A stretch of 64,000 bases of DNA, taken from Cryptomeria japonica. Lineage: Eukaryota; Streptophyta; Pinopsida; Cupressales; Cupressaceae. Every line of letters begins with the position of its first letter. The stretch's first letter is position 1. Below the pieces are notes generated by a model that worked only from the letters and a program-made list of their open reading frames with translations, ran no database searches and had not been told where the DNA came from. Both the position numbers and the translations under genes were made by a program. Shown piece after piece: positions 24,365 to 34,526 of the stretch. The stretch is taken from contig NC_081407.1 of NCBI RefSeq assembly GCF_030272615.1, positions 97,941,897 to 98,005,896 of the forward strand. The letters run 5' to 3'.

Positions 24365-25121
24365 TGTTAAGAATCCCCCGGTGAGTAGAATTTCTTGAAT
24401 TAAAACTTGCAGAACATATTATAACAGTGTACTGGTATGCAAGAAATAATGCAATAAACAGAATCAAGAACATCCACATGAAAAGCACACCATAACACAA
24501 GGTTTTAACAAGGAAACCCGATGTGGGAAAAACCTCGGTGGGATTTGTGACCCACAATATTCACTCACTAGCCAATAAGAGAATATTACTTACAATAGGG
24601 GCCTGCACATGCAGGAAGGCCAACCGCCTAGAGCTCACTGCTCAATGGGAAGTCTCACTGACTTACAATGAGGATTATACAAATCCAATATCTTGTACTG
24701 CTTTACAATAGCATCTATAATGCTTGATCTAGTACTGGTTGCTGCTTTGCTTCTTACATAAACCCTTAGCCTATATTTCGCATAATAGGTCTGCCTAATA
24801 TTTTTCCTTAATGCTTACTCACTCTTTCAAATGTCTACAATGATCTCTTTTATATATAAGAGTCATTTTACAATTTGCCAAGTTGTCTTACAAAGTTTTT
24901 ACAATAATAAACAAAATATAATATAACAAAATCCTGTCGGCCTTTGTGTCGGTATACTTCTTTTCTTTGTACCAGTGCCGGTGTCCTGACTGTCAGTGTA
25001 GAGTGTGATTTGCTGATGTCGGTATAATGCCTTTTTCGGTGCCATAGGATTGCAAGGTTTCCATCAATGACAAAACCTTCAATCACATACAATGTCTCAT
25101 TGGAGTGTGCATATGCCAACA
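24365..25121 (-). repeat. Non-autonomous element 5' LTR
   Basis: 757 bp, next to the primer-binding site. Compared with the 3' LTR it lacks 36 bases right after GAATCCC. Its outer end CCAACA abuts the AAAGA duplication at 25,122-25,126. Confidence 0.9.
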
Positions 25122-25126
25122 AAAGA

Positions 25127-28100
25127 GAGATAAGAGAGATGGAAGAACAAGAGAGAAAGTTGGATGAGCTTGAAGCACTTATTGCTTGGAGATTGCCTAA
25201 GGGAGGTAGTAAATATGATGGAAAGTTACCTTTGAAATGTTTCTCTTGCAATAAGATAGGACATTTTGCTTCTAGGTGTCCTAAACGAATGTCTAGGTAT
25301 GATAAGCATGATGAATTTGAAAGACGTGATAAGCATGATAGATATGAGAAGCATGATAAGTATGATGAGCCTTATAAGCCCTACCAGAAGTACAAAAATC
25401 AGAAGAGATTCTATTACATTGTTGATGAAGGTGTGATAAATAAGGAATCAAATAATGGCAATTCAGGAGATGAAATTGTATTTATTGCTATCAAGGAAGA
25501 TGATCTGGTACCAATGAATCCTACAAGCTGCATTGTTGAGGAGAAATATTTGGATACTAAGATTGAGGAGAAAGATGAATGGGTAATTGACAATGGTTGT
25601 TCACATCATATGATAGGTGATAAAAGTAAATTTGTGAATATGGAAAGGTATGATGGTGGTATAGTAAGATTTGGAGATGATAAAGCTTGTCTGATTCGTG
25701 ATAGAGGTTCTATATCTTTTGATAGGAAGAATAATATTGATGATATTTTGTATGTTGAAGGTTTAAAGCATAATCTTTTGAGTGTTCGATAGATGGTTGA
25801 CAAGGGATATGATTTGTAGTTCAAGAATGGTAAATGCAAGATTATGAATGCCTCTGGTATAAAGATTGCAACAGGGACTAAAGCTAAAGGTAATATCTTT
25901 CACTTGAATGCTGGTGAGAAAATTTGTTTGATTTCTTAGATAGATGAAAGTTGGCTGTGGCATTGGATGATGTGTCATGTTAATTTTGACTGCATGATAA
26001 GGATAATTTTTACTCAAGTTGTTAGAGGTTTTCCTAAGATTGTGAAGCCCTCTAATCTGGTATGTAAGGAATGTCAGTTGGGAAAGCAAACAAGAACATC
26101 ATTTAAGAGTAAGTTGTATACATCTAATGGTATATTGGATCTTGTGCATACTGACTTGTGTGGTCCTACAAGAGTGAGAAGCGTGCAGGGTGACAGGTAT
26201 TTCATGTTGTTGATTGATGACTACTCTAGAATGATGTGGGTGGCTTTTCTAAGGGAGAAATATAAAGCATTGGATAAATTCAAGATATTCAAGGCAAAGG
26301 TGGAGACTAAGACTAGATTGAAGCTAAAGTGTTTGAGATCTGACAGAGGAGGAGAATTCATGTCCGATGAGTTTGACACATCCTGTGAGAGGAATGGAAT
26401 TAGAAGACAATTATCTTCTCCTAGAAGCCCTCAACATAATGGAGTTGTTGAAAAGAAGAATTGAAGAATCTTGGATGTTGCTAGCATGATGTTTATTGAA
26501 GGAAATATTGTGCAAACCTTTTTGAAGGAAGTTGTTAGTACTGATGTTTACACATTCAACTAGGTGCATATAACAGGTGATTCCGGAAAGACTCCTTATG
26601 AGCTATGGTTTGGTCATGTTCGTACAGTTAGATATTTCAGAGTATTTGGAAGTAAATGTTAGATCAAAAGAGATGAGGATATAGGAAAGTTTGATGCAAG
26701 ATGTGATGAAAGAATCTTCTTGGGATATTCAACTAAAAGCAAGGCCTACCAGTGCTACAATAAGAGGTTGAAGAAGATAATCGAAATCACAAATATGAAG
26801 GTTGATGAATGTCATGGGAAACATATCTAAACATGCAGATATGAGATTGATGATCAAGATATTGTTCCAAAGCCTGCATAAACTGAGATCCTAAAGCAAA
26901 ATAATCCAGTAGAGATAGCTAATCCGGTTATTGTTGTTGTCCGTGAAGAAGTTCAAGAGCCTAAGAATTAGAACAATCTGAAGACTCTGAGGTATGTGAA
27001 ATTGAATAATTCTAAGAATTAGATTATTAGTGATAAGAATAAAGGTGTGATGACTAGGAGAAGACTTCTTGCTGAAGAGATATGCTTCCTTTCTAAGATT
27101 GAACCTAAAGATATTGTTGAAGCATGTAAGGATGAGAATTCATAAAATTTATGGAGGAAGAGTTGAATCAGATTGAGAAGAACAATGTACTTGGGAGCTT
27201 GTTTTGAGACCTAAAGAAAATAATGTGATTGGTACTAAGTGGGTGTTCCAGAATAAACGAAATGAAGTCGGTGAAGTGGTGAGAAGTAAAGAAAGACTGG
27301 TATGTAAGGGATGCTCTCAGATGGAAGGTATTGATTATGAAGAAACTTTTTCTCCTCTAGCTAGAATTGAAAGTTTGTTAGATTTCTTCTTGCATATACT
27401 GCTTGCAATAATTTCAAGGTGTATCAAATGGATGTCAAGTCAGCCTTTTTGAATGGTGATCTTGAAGAGGAAGTCTACATTGAGAAATCAGAAGGATTTT
27501 CACTATCAGATGAAGGAGATATGGTATACATATTGAAGAAAGCATTGTATGGACTGAAGCAAGCCCCTAGAGCCTAGTATGCTAGATTAGATAGGTACTT
27601 GATGAAGTTGGAATTTTGTAAAGGTACTACAGATAGTAGTTTATACTTTAAGGTTGAGAATGATAACATTTTGATTGTTGAAGTATTTGTGGATGATATT
27701 GTTTTTGGAGGAGATGATGATTTGAGTATGAAATTTAATGATGATATGCAAAAGGAATTTGAGATGTTTATTATAGGTGAGATGAAATTCTTCTTAGGAT
27801 TGTAGATTACTTAGACCGTTAAAGGTGTTTTCATTTATCAATCTAAGCATGTGAAAGAACTGTTGAAGATATTTGTGTTAGCAGATTCTAAACCTATTGG
27901 AACTCCTATGGTGACTAGATGCAAGATGTCTAAGAAAGATGAATCTCAGAAAGTGAATCAGACTTTGTATAGATCTATGGTTGGTGGACTGCTATACCTA
28001 AATCAGACTACACTTGATATTATGCATGTTGTATGTCTTTGTGCTAGATTTCAAGTTGATCCTAAAGAGACTCATGTTACTGTTGTGAAGAGGATTTTTC

Positions 28101-28640
28101 AGATATTTGAAGGGAATTGTTGACTATGGGTTGTGGTATCTGAAAAATGATGATTTCATGCTATTTGCCTATACTTATGTTGATTGAAAAGGTGATGTTG
28201 ATGATCGGAAGAGCACTAATGGTGGAGCTTTCTTTTGGGGGAAGAAGTTGGTGTCATGGGCAAGTAAGAAACAAGATGCTATATCTCTATCTATTGTTGA
28301 AGTTGAATACAATGCTGCTGCTAGTAACTGTACTTAGGTAGTTTGGATGAAGCAGATGTTGAAAGATATTAGAGTTGTGTATGCTGATCCTACTATTATT
28401 TACTATGACAAGTCAAGTGCTATTAATATTTCCAAGAATCCAGTACTGCATTCTAAAACAAAGCATATATCAATCAAGTATCATTTATTGAGGGAGAAAG
28501 TTAGTGATGTGGAAGTTAAATTGGAGTATGTGTCTACAAAGGATCAAATTGCAGATATTTTCACTAAGCCTTTGCCTGTAGATACTTTTGTGTATTTGGG
28601 AGACAAGTTAGGGGTCTCTACCCCTCCTGATGAGAACTAG
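25127..28640 (+). pseudogene. Copia gag C-terminus and pol (PR-IN-RT-RNase H), decayed
   Basis: The frame resumes after the nested element with REMEEQERKLDELEALIAWR and zinc knuckle CFSCNKIGHFASRC (about 25,237-25,280). Protease has WVIDNGCSHHM (25,580; D-S-G has become D-N-G). Integrase has the CKECQLGKQ pair (26,060), HTDLCGP (26,148), SDRGGEF (26,340) and NGVVEKKN (26,440). RT has NVIGTKWVF (27,215), EETFSPLARIE (27,340), MDVKSAFLNGDLEEEVYIE (frame-shifted, 27,430), ALYGLKQAPRA (27,545) and FVDDIVFGGDD (27,690). RNase H has a KKQDAIS segment (28,270) and KDQIADIFTKPLP (28,545). More than ten in-frame stops and a frameshift near 27,390 kill it. Several stops are TAG where the family has CAG (for example SVR-MVDKGYDL-FKN near 25,792, and FLGL-IT-T near 27,805), or TGA/TAG for W. 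Confidence 0.9.
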
Positions 28641-28979
28641 GTGCATGGAGATACATCGATCCGGTGGACTTTAGAGTCTTATCTTCTTATTTGGGTTGGT
28701 GAATTGGTGCTACTATTCAGCTGGAGTAGTTAGTGTATTATTTAAAGCTTTGAATTTATTCTAAGGGGGAGAGATTTTCCTTCTTAGTGGGATAGAAGCT
28801 TGATCTATTTATGTCATTGGCATTGTTGTCAAAGCGGGGGAGAGAAGCATGTGAAAAACTACATTATCTTTGGAGCTTTGTGTGCATGATCTAAGGGGGA
28901 GTTTGTTGGTGTTAATTTATTCCTTTGCATTGATTATTTTTCACATTTATATGTTTCCATCAATGCCGAAGGGGGAAAT
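28641..28979 (+). other. Copia 3' untranslated region with polypurine tract
   Basis: Non-coding. It contains several short purine runs (CTAAGGGGGAGAGA at 28,761, GCGGGGGAGAGAAG at 28,833, CTAAGGGGGAG at 28,891) and the true tract GAAGGGGGAAAT at 28,968-28,979 directly before the 3' LTR. The words 'GGCATTGTTGTCAA' and 'CAATGCC' around the tracts resemble those in the non-autonomous element, a common copia layout. Confidence 0.7.
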
Positions 28980-30226
28980 TGTTAGACATTGCTACTACTA
29001 GGATATGTTGTTGTCATTGATGTCAACATATTCATGTGTTCTAGTGTTGTAGTGAGTTGGCTTGGTTGTTTCAGTTGGCATGTTGCAGATGTGATGGAGT
29101 GGATTTGTGATTTTAGTAATGAAGTATCTCTAGTTGATTCAGTGTTGATTCCATGATGCTATGTGATGATTTGGTCAAGTTGTGGATTCCAGTATGAAGA
29201 CTATTTTTCTTATTTTTGGTGTTGTAGTGTTCTGGTGTTTGATATGTTGTGCTCCGATATGATCATATCTTGTGTTGCAAATTTGGGAGAAAGTTTGGGA
29301 TGTTCGTGTGTATCTTCATTTTAGATGGTTCGTGATTTGGTGATCCAGAAGATATCTTTCTTATCTGAGGTGTTGTTGTTAAGTGTTCTTGAGTGTTAGT
29401 GTATTGATTGATGAAGATTTGAATAAGTGGTGTTGGTGCAGCTATTGTGAATGGTTCTAATGTGCTTATTGGTGTTTTCTAATTATGCCCTATTTGTTCT
29501 GATGGTCTAAATTGATTATTGTGCGAGTCCTTGAAGATCTTCTAGGTCCGGTGATATTCTTCATGTTATTTGGTGTTTTTGGTGGTGTAACATGTTGTGG
29601 TTGATCTTGGCGAGATTTTCGGTGGCGGTGCACATTCTAAGAGTTGATTTAGGTCCATTCTATGTTGTCTATGACATTGTATTGTTCTGATGGTTGATTT
29701 ATGTATCGTGTGATGCAATTTTGTAATTAGGTGTTAAGGGTTTAGTCGACCTTGTAGTCAAGGTTGATGATTTGTATAAATGGGTGTAATATCTATGTAA
29801 TTCGAGGATGGTTGTTGTTTAGTCTACATTATTAGAGAGTGATGTATGTGTGATCAAGCGAATTCATCTTTTGGTGTGGTGTGTTGAGCAGAGATTGGTG
29901 AAGGGCTGACATTTGAGCTTAACCAAAACTATCATCTAGTATTAGTAGATTCTATTTTTTTTGTTCATTCTTTCTAGATTGTAGTTCAATTTTTTTTTAA
30001 GGTAGTGAACCTTTCCTGAGGGTTGTAGCCTTCTAGGTCATTGTAATTTGAGCAATGAGCTCTTAGAAGTGTGCCTGAATGCATGTGCAAATTCCCCATT
30101 GTAATATTTACACATACTACTATAGAGTATCATCTTATTGTGGGTAGGTTACCACTGTGGTTTTTCCTTTAACAGGGTTTTCCACATCAAAAATATTGGT
30201 GTTATGTGTGTTGATATCATTGTTGT
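28980..30226 (+). repeat. Copia 3' LTR, left part (split by gypsy insertion)
   Basis: Begins TGTTAGACATT and matches the 5' LTR through GTTATGTGTGTTGATATCATT. The last five bases, GTTGT at 30,222-30,226, are the target duplicated by the gypsy insertion. About 10% of positions differ from the 5' LTR in the part compared by eye. Confidence 0.9.
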
Positions 30227-31016
30227 TGTAGACACTCAAAATTGTCCAGTCTAATTAAATAAATACTTTATTTATTTAGTTATTTAAGCCTAATTCTTCT
30301 ATTAATTAAATAAATCTTTATTTATTTAATTCATTCATTTATCCTCTTCTAGCCTTATTTCTCATTTAAATAAATACATTTATTTATTTAAATTATCCTT
30401 TTGCTAAATTAAATAAATATTTTTATTTATTTAATTATCCCATTTCCTCTATTAATTAAATAAATCTTTATTTATTTAATTAATTCATTATATTTTTCTA
30501 CACATGACACATGTCATTCATCTCTTAATTCCTACACTACCTACCCCTTTCATTATTTTGGTATTTCTTTTACCTACCCTCTAATCTTAGCCAACCTCTC
30601 TTTTTACACCTCTCCATCTTATCCCTCCATTTCATATTGTGTCTTCTATTTAAGGAGATGCTTTCTTCATTATCAAACCCTAATATCTAATCACTCATGC
30701 TAATGATCTTTCATGCAACTTGCCACACTACGATCCTACTTGCAACCACATTCCGTTCTTTGTTGAGCTCTTGTGCATATAAAAATCTGAGAGCAAATAT
30801 ATCAAGCAAGATCAATGGAGATAGGAAGAATGGAGATCAAAACCCTATTGGACATGTGATGGTATAATCTTTGTGATTTTGTTTTATTTTGCATTGTCTT
30901 AGGTAATCTTCATATGTTATGGTGGATCTTTGTTGATTGTTAGGCTAGGGTTTTGTGGTTGGATTCATTTAGCCTTTCAATATTGTTGTTATTGTTATCC
31001 ATTTTCACCATACACA
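30227..31016 (+). repeat. Gypsy 5' LTR
   Basis: 790 bp, starting TGTAGACACTC and ending CCATACACA. The first 260 bp contain five imperfect A/T palindromes built on AATTAAATAAAT and its complement (about 30,252, 30,301, 30,363, 30,404 and 30,451). TCTTCTATTTAAGGAGATG near 30,640 is the likely TATA-region equivalent, although the match is only TATTTAAG. Confidence 0.93.
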
Positions 31017-31040
31017 TTTCGGCACGCCCGGTGGGACACT
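31017..31040 (+). promoter_or_regulatory. Gypsy primer-binding site region
   Basis: TTTCGGCACGCCCGGTGGGA follows the LTR directly. Tat-type elements usually have a similar 'GGCRCGCC' block here. I cannot assign the tRNA with certainty. A related TTTTGGCACACCAAGTGGGA occurs at 57,950 in an older relic. Confidence 0.6.
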
Positions 31041-33239
31041 TGTCCCTTTGCATTTAACCTTTTTGTTGCAGATTTTGCATTTTTGAAGTTGCAGATCGGA
31101 CATTTTTCGACGACATTTTAGGTATTTCCGCGTCTGCGAGCGTTCGGATCGCGTCTCTGAGTTTTAGAAGCGTCTGCGGGATCGGGAATCACGCCTGTGT
31201 TTTTTTTGAAAAAATTTATTTTGCAGATTTCTGAAAGGGGCGTCTGTGTTTCCGAAGCGCATCTGTGTCGTTTATGCTTGCGTCTGTGTCAGATAAAGGC
31301 GTCTGTGTATTTTTTCCGCGTCTGTGCATCACAGAACCGCGTCTGTGTCATACAGACACGTCTGTGTCTGGTATAGCAGCGTCTGTGTTTTTACTGTTTT
31401 GAAAATTTCAAATTTTCATTGATTCAGTTTTCGGATTTCGCACTTAGGGTTTCAGATCTGGTTTATTTTTGGACTAACCCTTTCAGATCTAGCTAACCAA
31501 GTTTGTGCAGCTTGTTTTGGAGGCAAAAACGTTTTTGTTGAAGGCCCCTTTTTCACAAAGTCTTTTGGGTTTCTAAAATTTACCTAACTTGTGTGCTTGC
31601 AGGAAGGGGTGATCATTTGAAACAACCCAAACTACTAACAATTTTGTTGCAGGGCCTTAGCTAGGGTTTTGAAATTTTGTTGTGTGCCTTGTTTTCATAG
31701 ATTAGCAAACACTTCAATTGGTGCACTAAAATTGAATCATTGTCTTTTGTGTCTTGAGCAATAGGCTCTTTTTGTTTAATCTTTAGAGGGTCTGTCTTCC
31801 CGTGTGGTCATTAGGACTACTAGTGAGAAGAGAACAACCCAAGTGGTAGCGAGGAAAACCCACCTCTTCCGAACCACTATAATCAAATGTATTCATGGTG
31901 AAAACTATGAATAACGTGTGCTGATTAGTTCATACCGACACTATGTCTCCCCATAAACCTGTTTGATCAAATTTATTTGATCATTTGTAGGGCGTAACCC
32001 CTACCGGCTAGGAGCCTTCTGTATTTACAGAGCTGAAAGTGCCGCATGTATGGCCACACGAGCGGATGCCCTTACTAGCACCTTTTTGTTTTAGAAGCCC
32101 AAATCCTTCTAGTTGTTGAGGCAGGAGGTCGGACCTCTGGTAGCGGCCCACACACATACGATTCTTAGTAGAGATACAAAGTTCGCCATGGGGAGTTTTC
32201 ATGGGAACTGATGCTTGGCTGACCCGAGAAGTGAGTGCCGAGGGTGGAGCCAGTGAGGTCAAGCATCTAAGTATCCGCTCTGAATAGCGTAGCCTCGGAG
32301 GTAAAACCCTATGTGGGATCAACAACTATTGTCTTGGCCAGCCATAAGAATTGTGCTTGTCTTATGTTAAACATTCAAAACATTCAAGACCAAACAACAA
32401 AACATTGTGTCTTTTGTGTCTTCAAGTGTATGCAAAACATTTTACATCAAACAACACACTTTTGGAGTCTAAACACTTGCAAACATTGAGTCCTCATCAA
32501 CATTGTGTCCTCTTGTCACGAAAAACAGTCAAACAGTCAGATTTTGTCACAACAAAACAACTTCACAGATTGGAAAAATTGCACGAAGTTTACAGAAACA
32601 TGTCTGTGTCTGTTTTAACTGCGTCTGGGTCATCTAAGCGTGTCTATGAAGGGCAGAATAGCGTCTGTGTTTTTAGCAGCGTCTGTGTCTAACAGAGAAG
32701 CGTCTGTGTCTGGAAATCGCGTCTGTGAAGTATACAGAAGCGTCTGTGTCCAGAATTGAAAACTTTTACAGTCCAGCAAACAAAGGAAATCAGTTTCGGA
32801 ATACTTGAGCTTCCTAGGTTGTTTCTTCAGGTTTCATCTAGCATTCAACCTGTCCTTGGGTCTCATACAGTCCATCATTGCTTCACATCTCATTTTACAT
32901 TCATACTTGTCTAAACTTGAGTCAAAAGGTCACTTGCTTGTCCTCATCATACTTTTTACATACTACATACAACTACACTTTGCTAAGTGGTCCCTCATCA
33001 AGGTTTCTTACCTTTGGGTCTCATTTGGTCTTACTTAGAGTTAAGGTTAGCTTACCTCATCAAGAGAAACAATCATCTCTTTGGAAGTCACACCTACTCT
33101 ACTACATACATACTTGGTCTTACACTTTGGACATTGCAAGTACACCTCAAGATTCATTTACACTCCATACAACTCTTGGTCTTCCATACTCTTTCCATTT
33201 GTCATCTAGTCTCTCGCATCTTGGTCAAACACCTAGTTC
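31041..33239 (+). other. Gypsy 5' leader with GCGTCTGTGT motif clusters
   Basis: A 2.2-kb untranslated leader. Cluster 1 (about 31,128-31,390) and cluster 2 (about 32,600-32,750) together hold roughly 20 copies or near-copies of GCGTCTGTGT at irregular spacing. Between them, 31,985-32,310 is a GC-richer block (GGGCGTAACCCCTACCGGCT, CACACGAGCGGATGCCCTTA) that looks structured, with many short stems. It is a candidate packaging or translation element by position (inference). Short ORFs on both strands have no recognisable product. Confidence 0.7.
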
Positions 33240-34526
33240 ATGGTTGAAACTCGCCTTCAAAAATCTAGGAGAATAGCTAAAGAAGCTCAAGAATCCGCAA
33301 ACATGAGTTCTTATGAGTATGACAATGATTTATTTTTCAATCCTGAGCACACTACATTGCCTGACATGGATGTTTATAGAAACAATCCAAATGTGGAAAA
33401 CACAGACACTACAAACAACAATGCTACACACAATGACAATGTGGACAACTTTTCAATACAATCAGCAGATATAGAAGAATCCATAATGAATCCTCATTTC
33501 AATAGATTGGTTGAAGAGATAATGAAGAGGGATAGACAGTACTTTCTACACATGATGGCACAAAGTGGAGCTAAAATACCCCATGACTTTGACATGTCTC
33601 AACTTATGGAAAACCGACCCTCGCAACAAACTCACTCCAACATGGATCAAAGAAGACCCAATAGTGCAGGAAATAGAGGACCGCATATGGTACCTGAATC
33701 ACCTTCCGCTTTGCTTCAAAAACCAGAAATCTCACATACACAAGCTCAAACATATGATACTTACCTTCGAAGACCATTATGGAAGCCTTATGCAGATAGA
33801 TATGCTCAATCACATGTGCAAGCTATGGATCAATCAAAACAAGTGGACATTCAAAGGCATGCTACAAATTTGGACACAAGGAAACCTCATGTCAAATTTG
33901 GGGGCAACACATTAGAAAATGAAATGCCTATAGAATATGGCATATATGCACAAAATAGATATGGGGTTCCTCAACATGAAGCTATGCCAAGTGCTCCCTA
34001 TATGCCGCATCAATATAGACCTCCTCCATATGAACATGTCTATGATCAGTATCATCCATACATGCAACAAGCTCCTCCTCAAATGGGTGTTTCAAACATG
34101 GGGTATGCTACAAGAAATCGATCTCCTCCCAAGAGCAATTTGGAGCAACAAATCAGAGATCTACAAAAGAAAATGGAGGACATGAGTACACCAAAACCAA
34201 CGTACACTATGAGAGACATATGTCCTTATCCCTTTGATAAGAGCATCCCAATGCCTCCATTTCCTGCACACTTTGTGACGCCAAAATTTGACAAGTATAG
34301 AGGAAAAGGAGACCCCAAGGCACACATAAGACAATTTTTCACAGCCTGCATTGAGGTAGCAGCAGAAGAAACATACTTGATGAGGTTGTTCCCGCAAAGC
34401 TTAGGCGATCAAGCTATGGAATGGTTCTCTCAATTACCTCTTGGTATTAAGTCATGGGGTGACTTAGCAGAGGCATTCATTCAGCATTTCTCCTAAAATA
34501 TAGAAACAGATATCTCAGTCACTACT
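33240..34526 (+). pseudogene. Gypsy gag N-terminal part, ended by an in-frame TAA
   Basis: ATG at 33,240 (MVETRLQKSRRIAKEAQESA) gives 418 codons. The first 270 residues are hydrophilic and Q/H/Y/P-rich (MPHQYRPPPYEHVYDQYHP). From about residue 335, PPFPAHFVTPKFDKYRGKGD then a segment with IRQFFTAC and AMEWFSQLP matches the retrotransposon gag (capsid) domain. The frame stops at TAA 34,494-34,496 within FS-NIETDIS, where the family has an aromatic residue. The same frame continues without a gap at 34,497, so gag is split by one point mutation. Confidence 0.9.

Larger units (their letters stand above)
18557..25121 (-). mobile_element. Non-autonomous LTR retrotransposon nested in copia gag
   Basis: Near-identical direct repeats at 18,557-19,349 and 24,365-25,121 both run TGTT...AACA and are flanked by AAAGA at 18,552-18,556 and 25,122-25,126. 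Just inside the right LTR, the minus strand reads TGGTATCAGATCTTGG (initiator tRNA-Met primer site). Just inside the left LTR it has a polypurine tract, CCAAAGGGGGATA. The element therefore runs right to left. The 5.0-kb interior encodes two long degraded ORFs, one with a coiled coil and zinc knuckles and one unknown. No RT, RNase H, integrase or protease motif was found, so mobility would depend on another element. LTR divergence is roughly 6% plus a 36-base deletion in the right LTR (hand count). Confidence 0.9.

Noticed and set aside
32008-32325. Minus-strand 105-codon frame in the gypsy leader
   Set aside because: No recognisable motif. The block looks like structured non-coding leader, and openness follows from its higher GC content.
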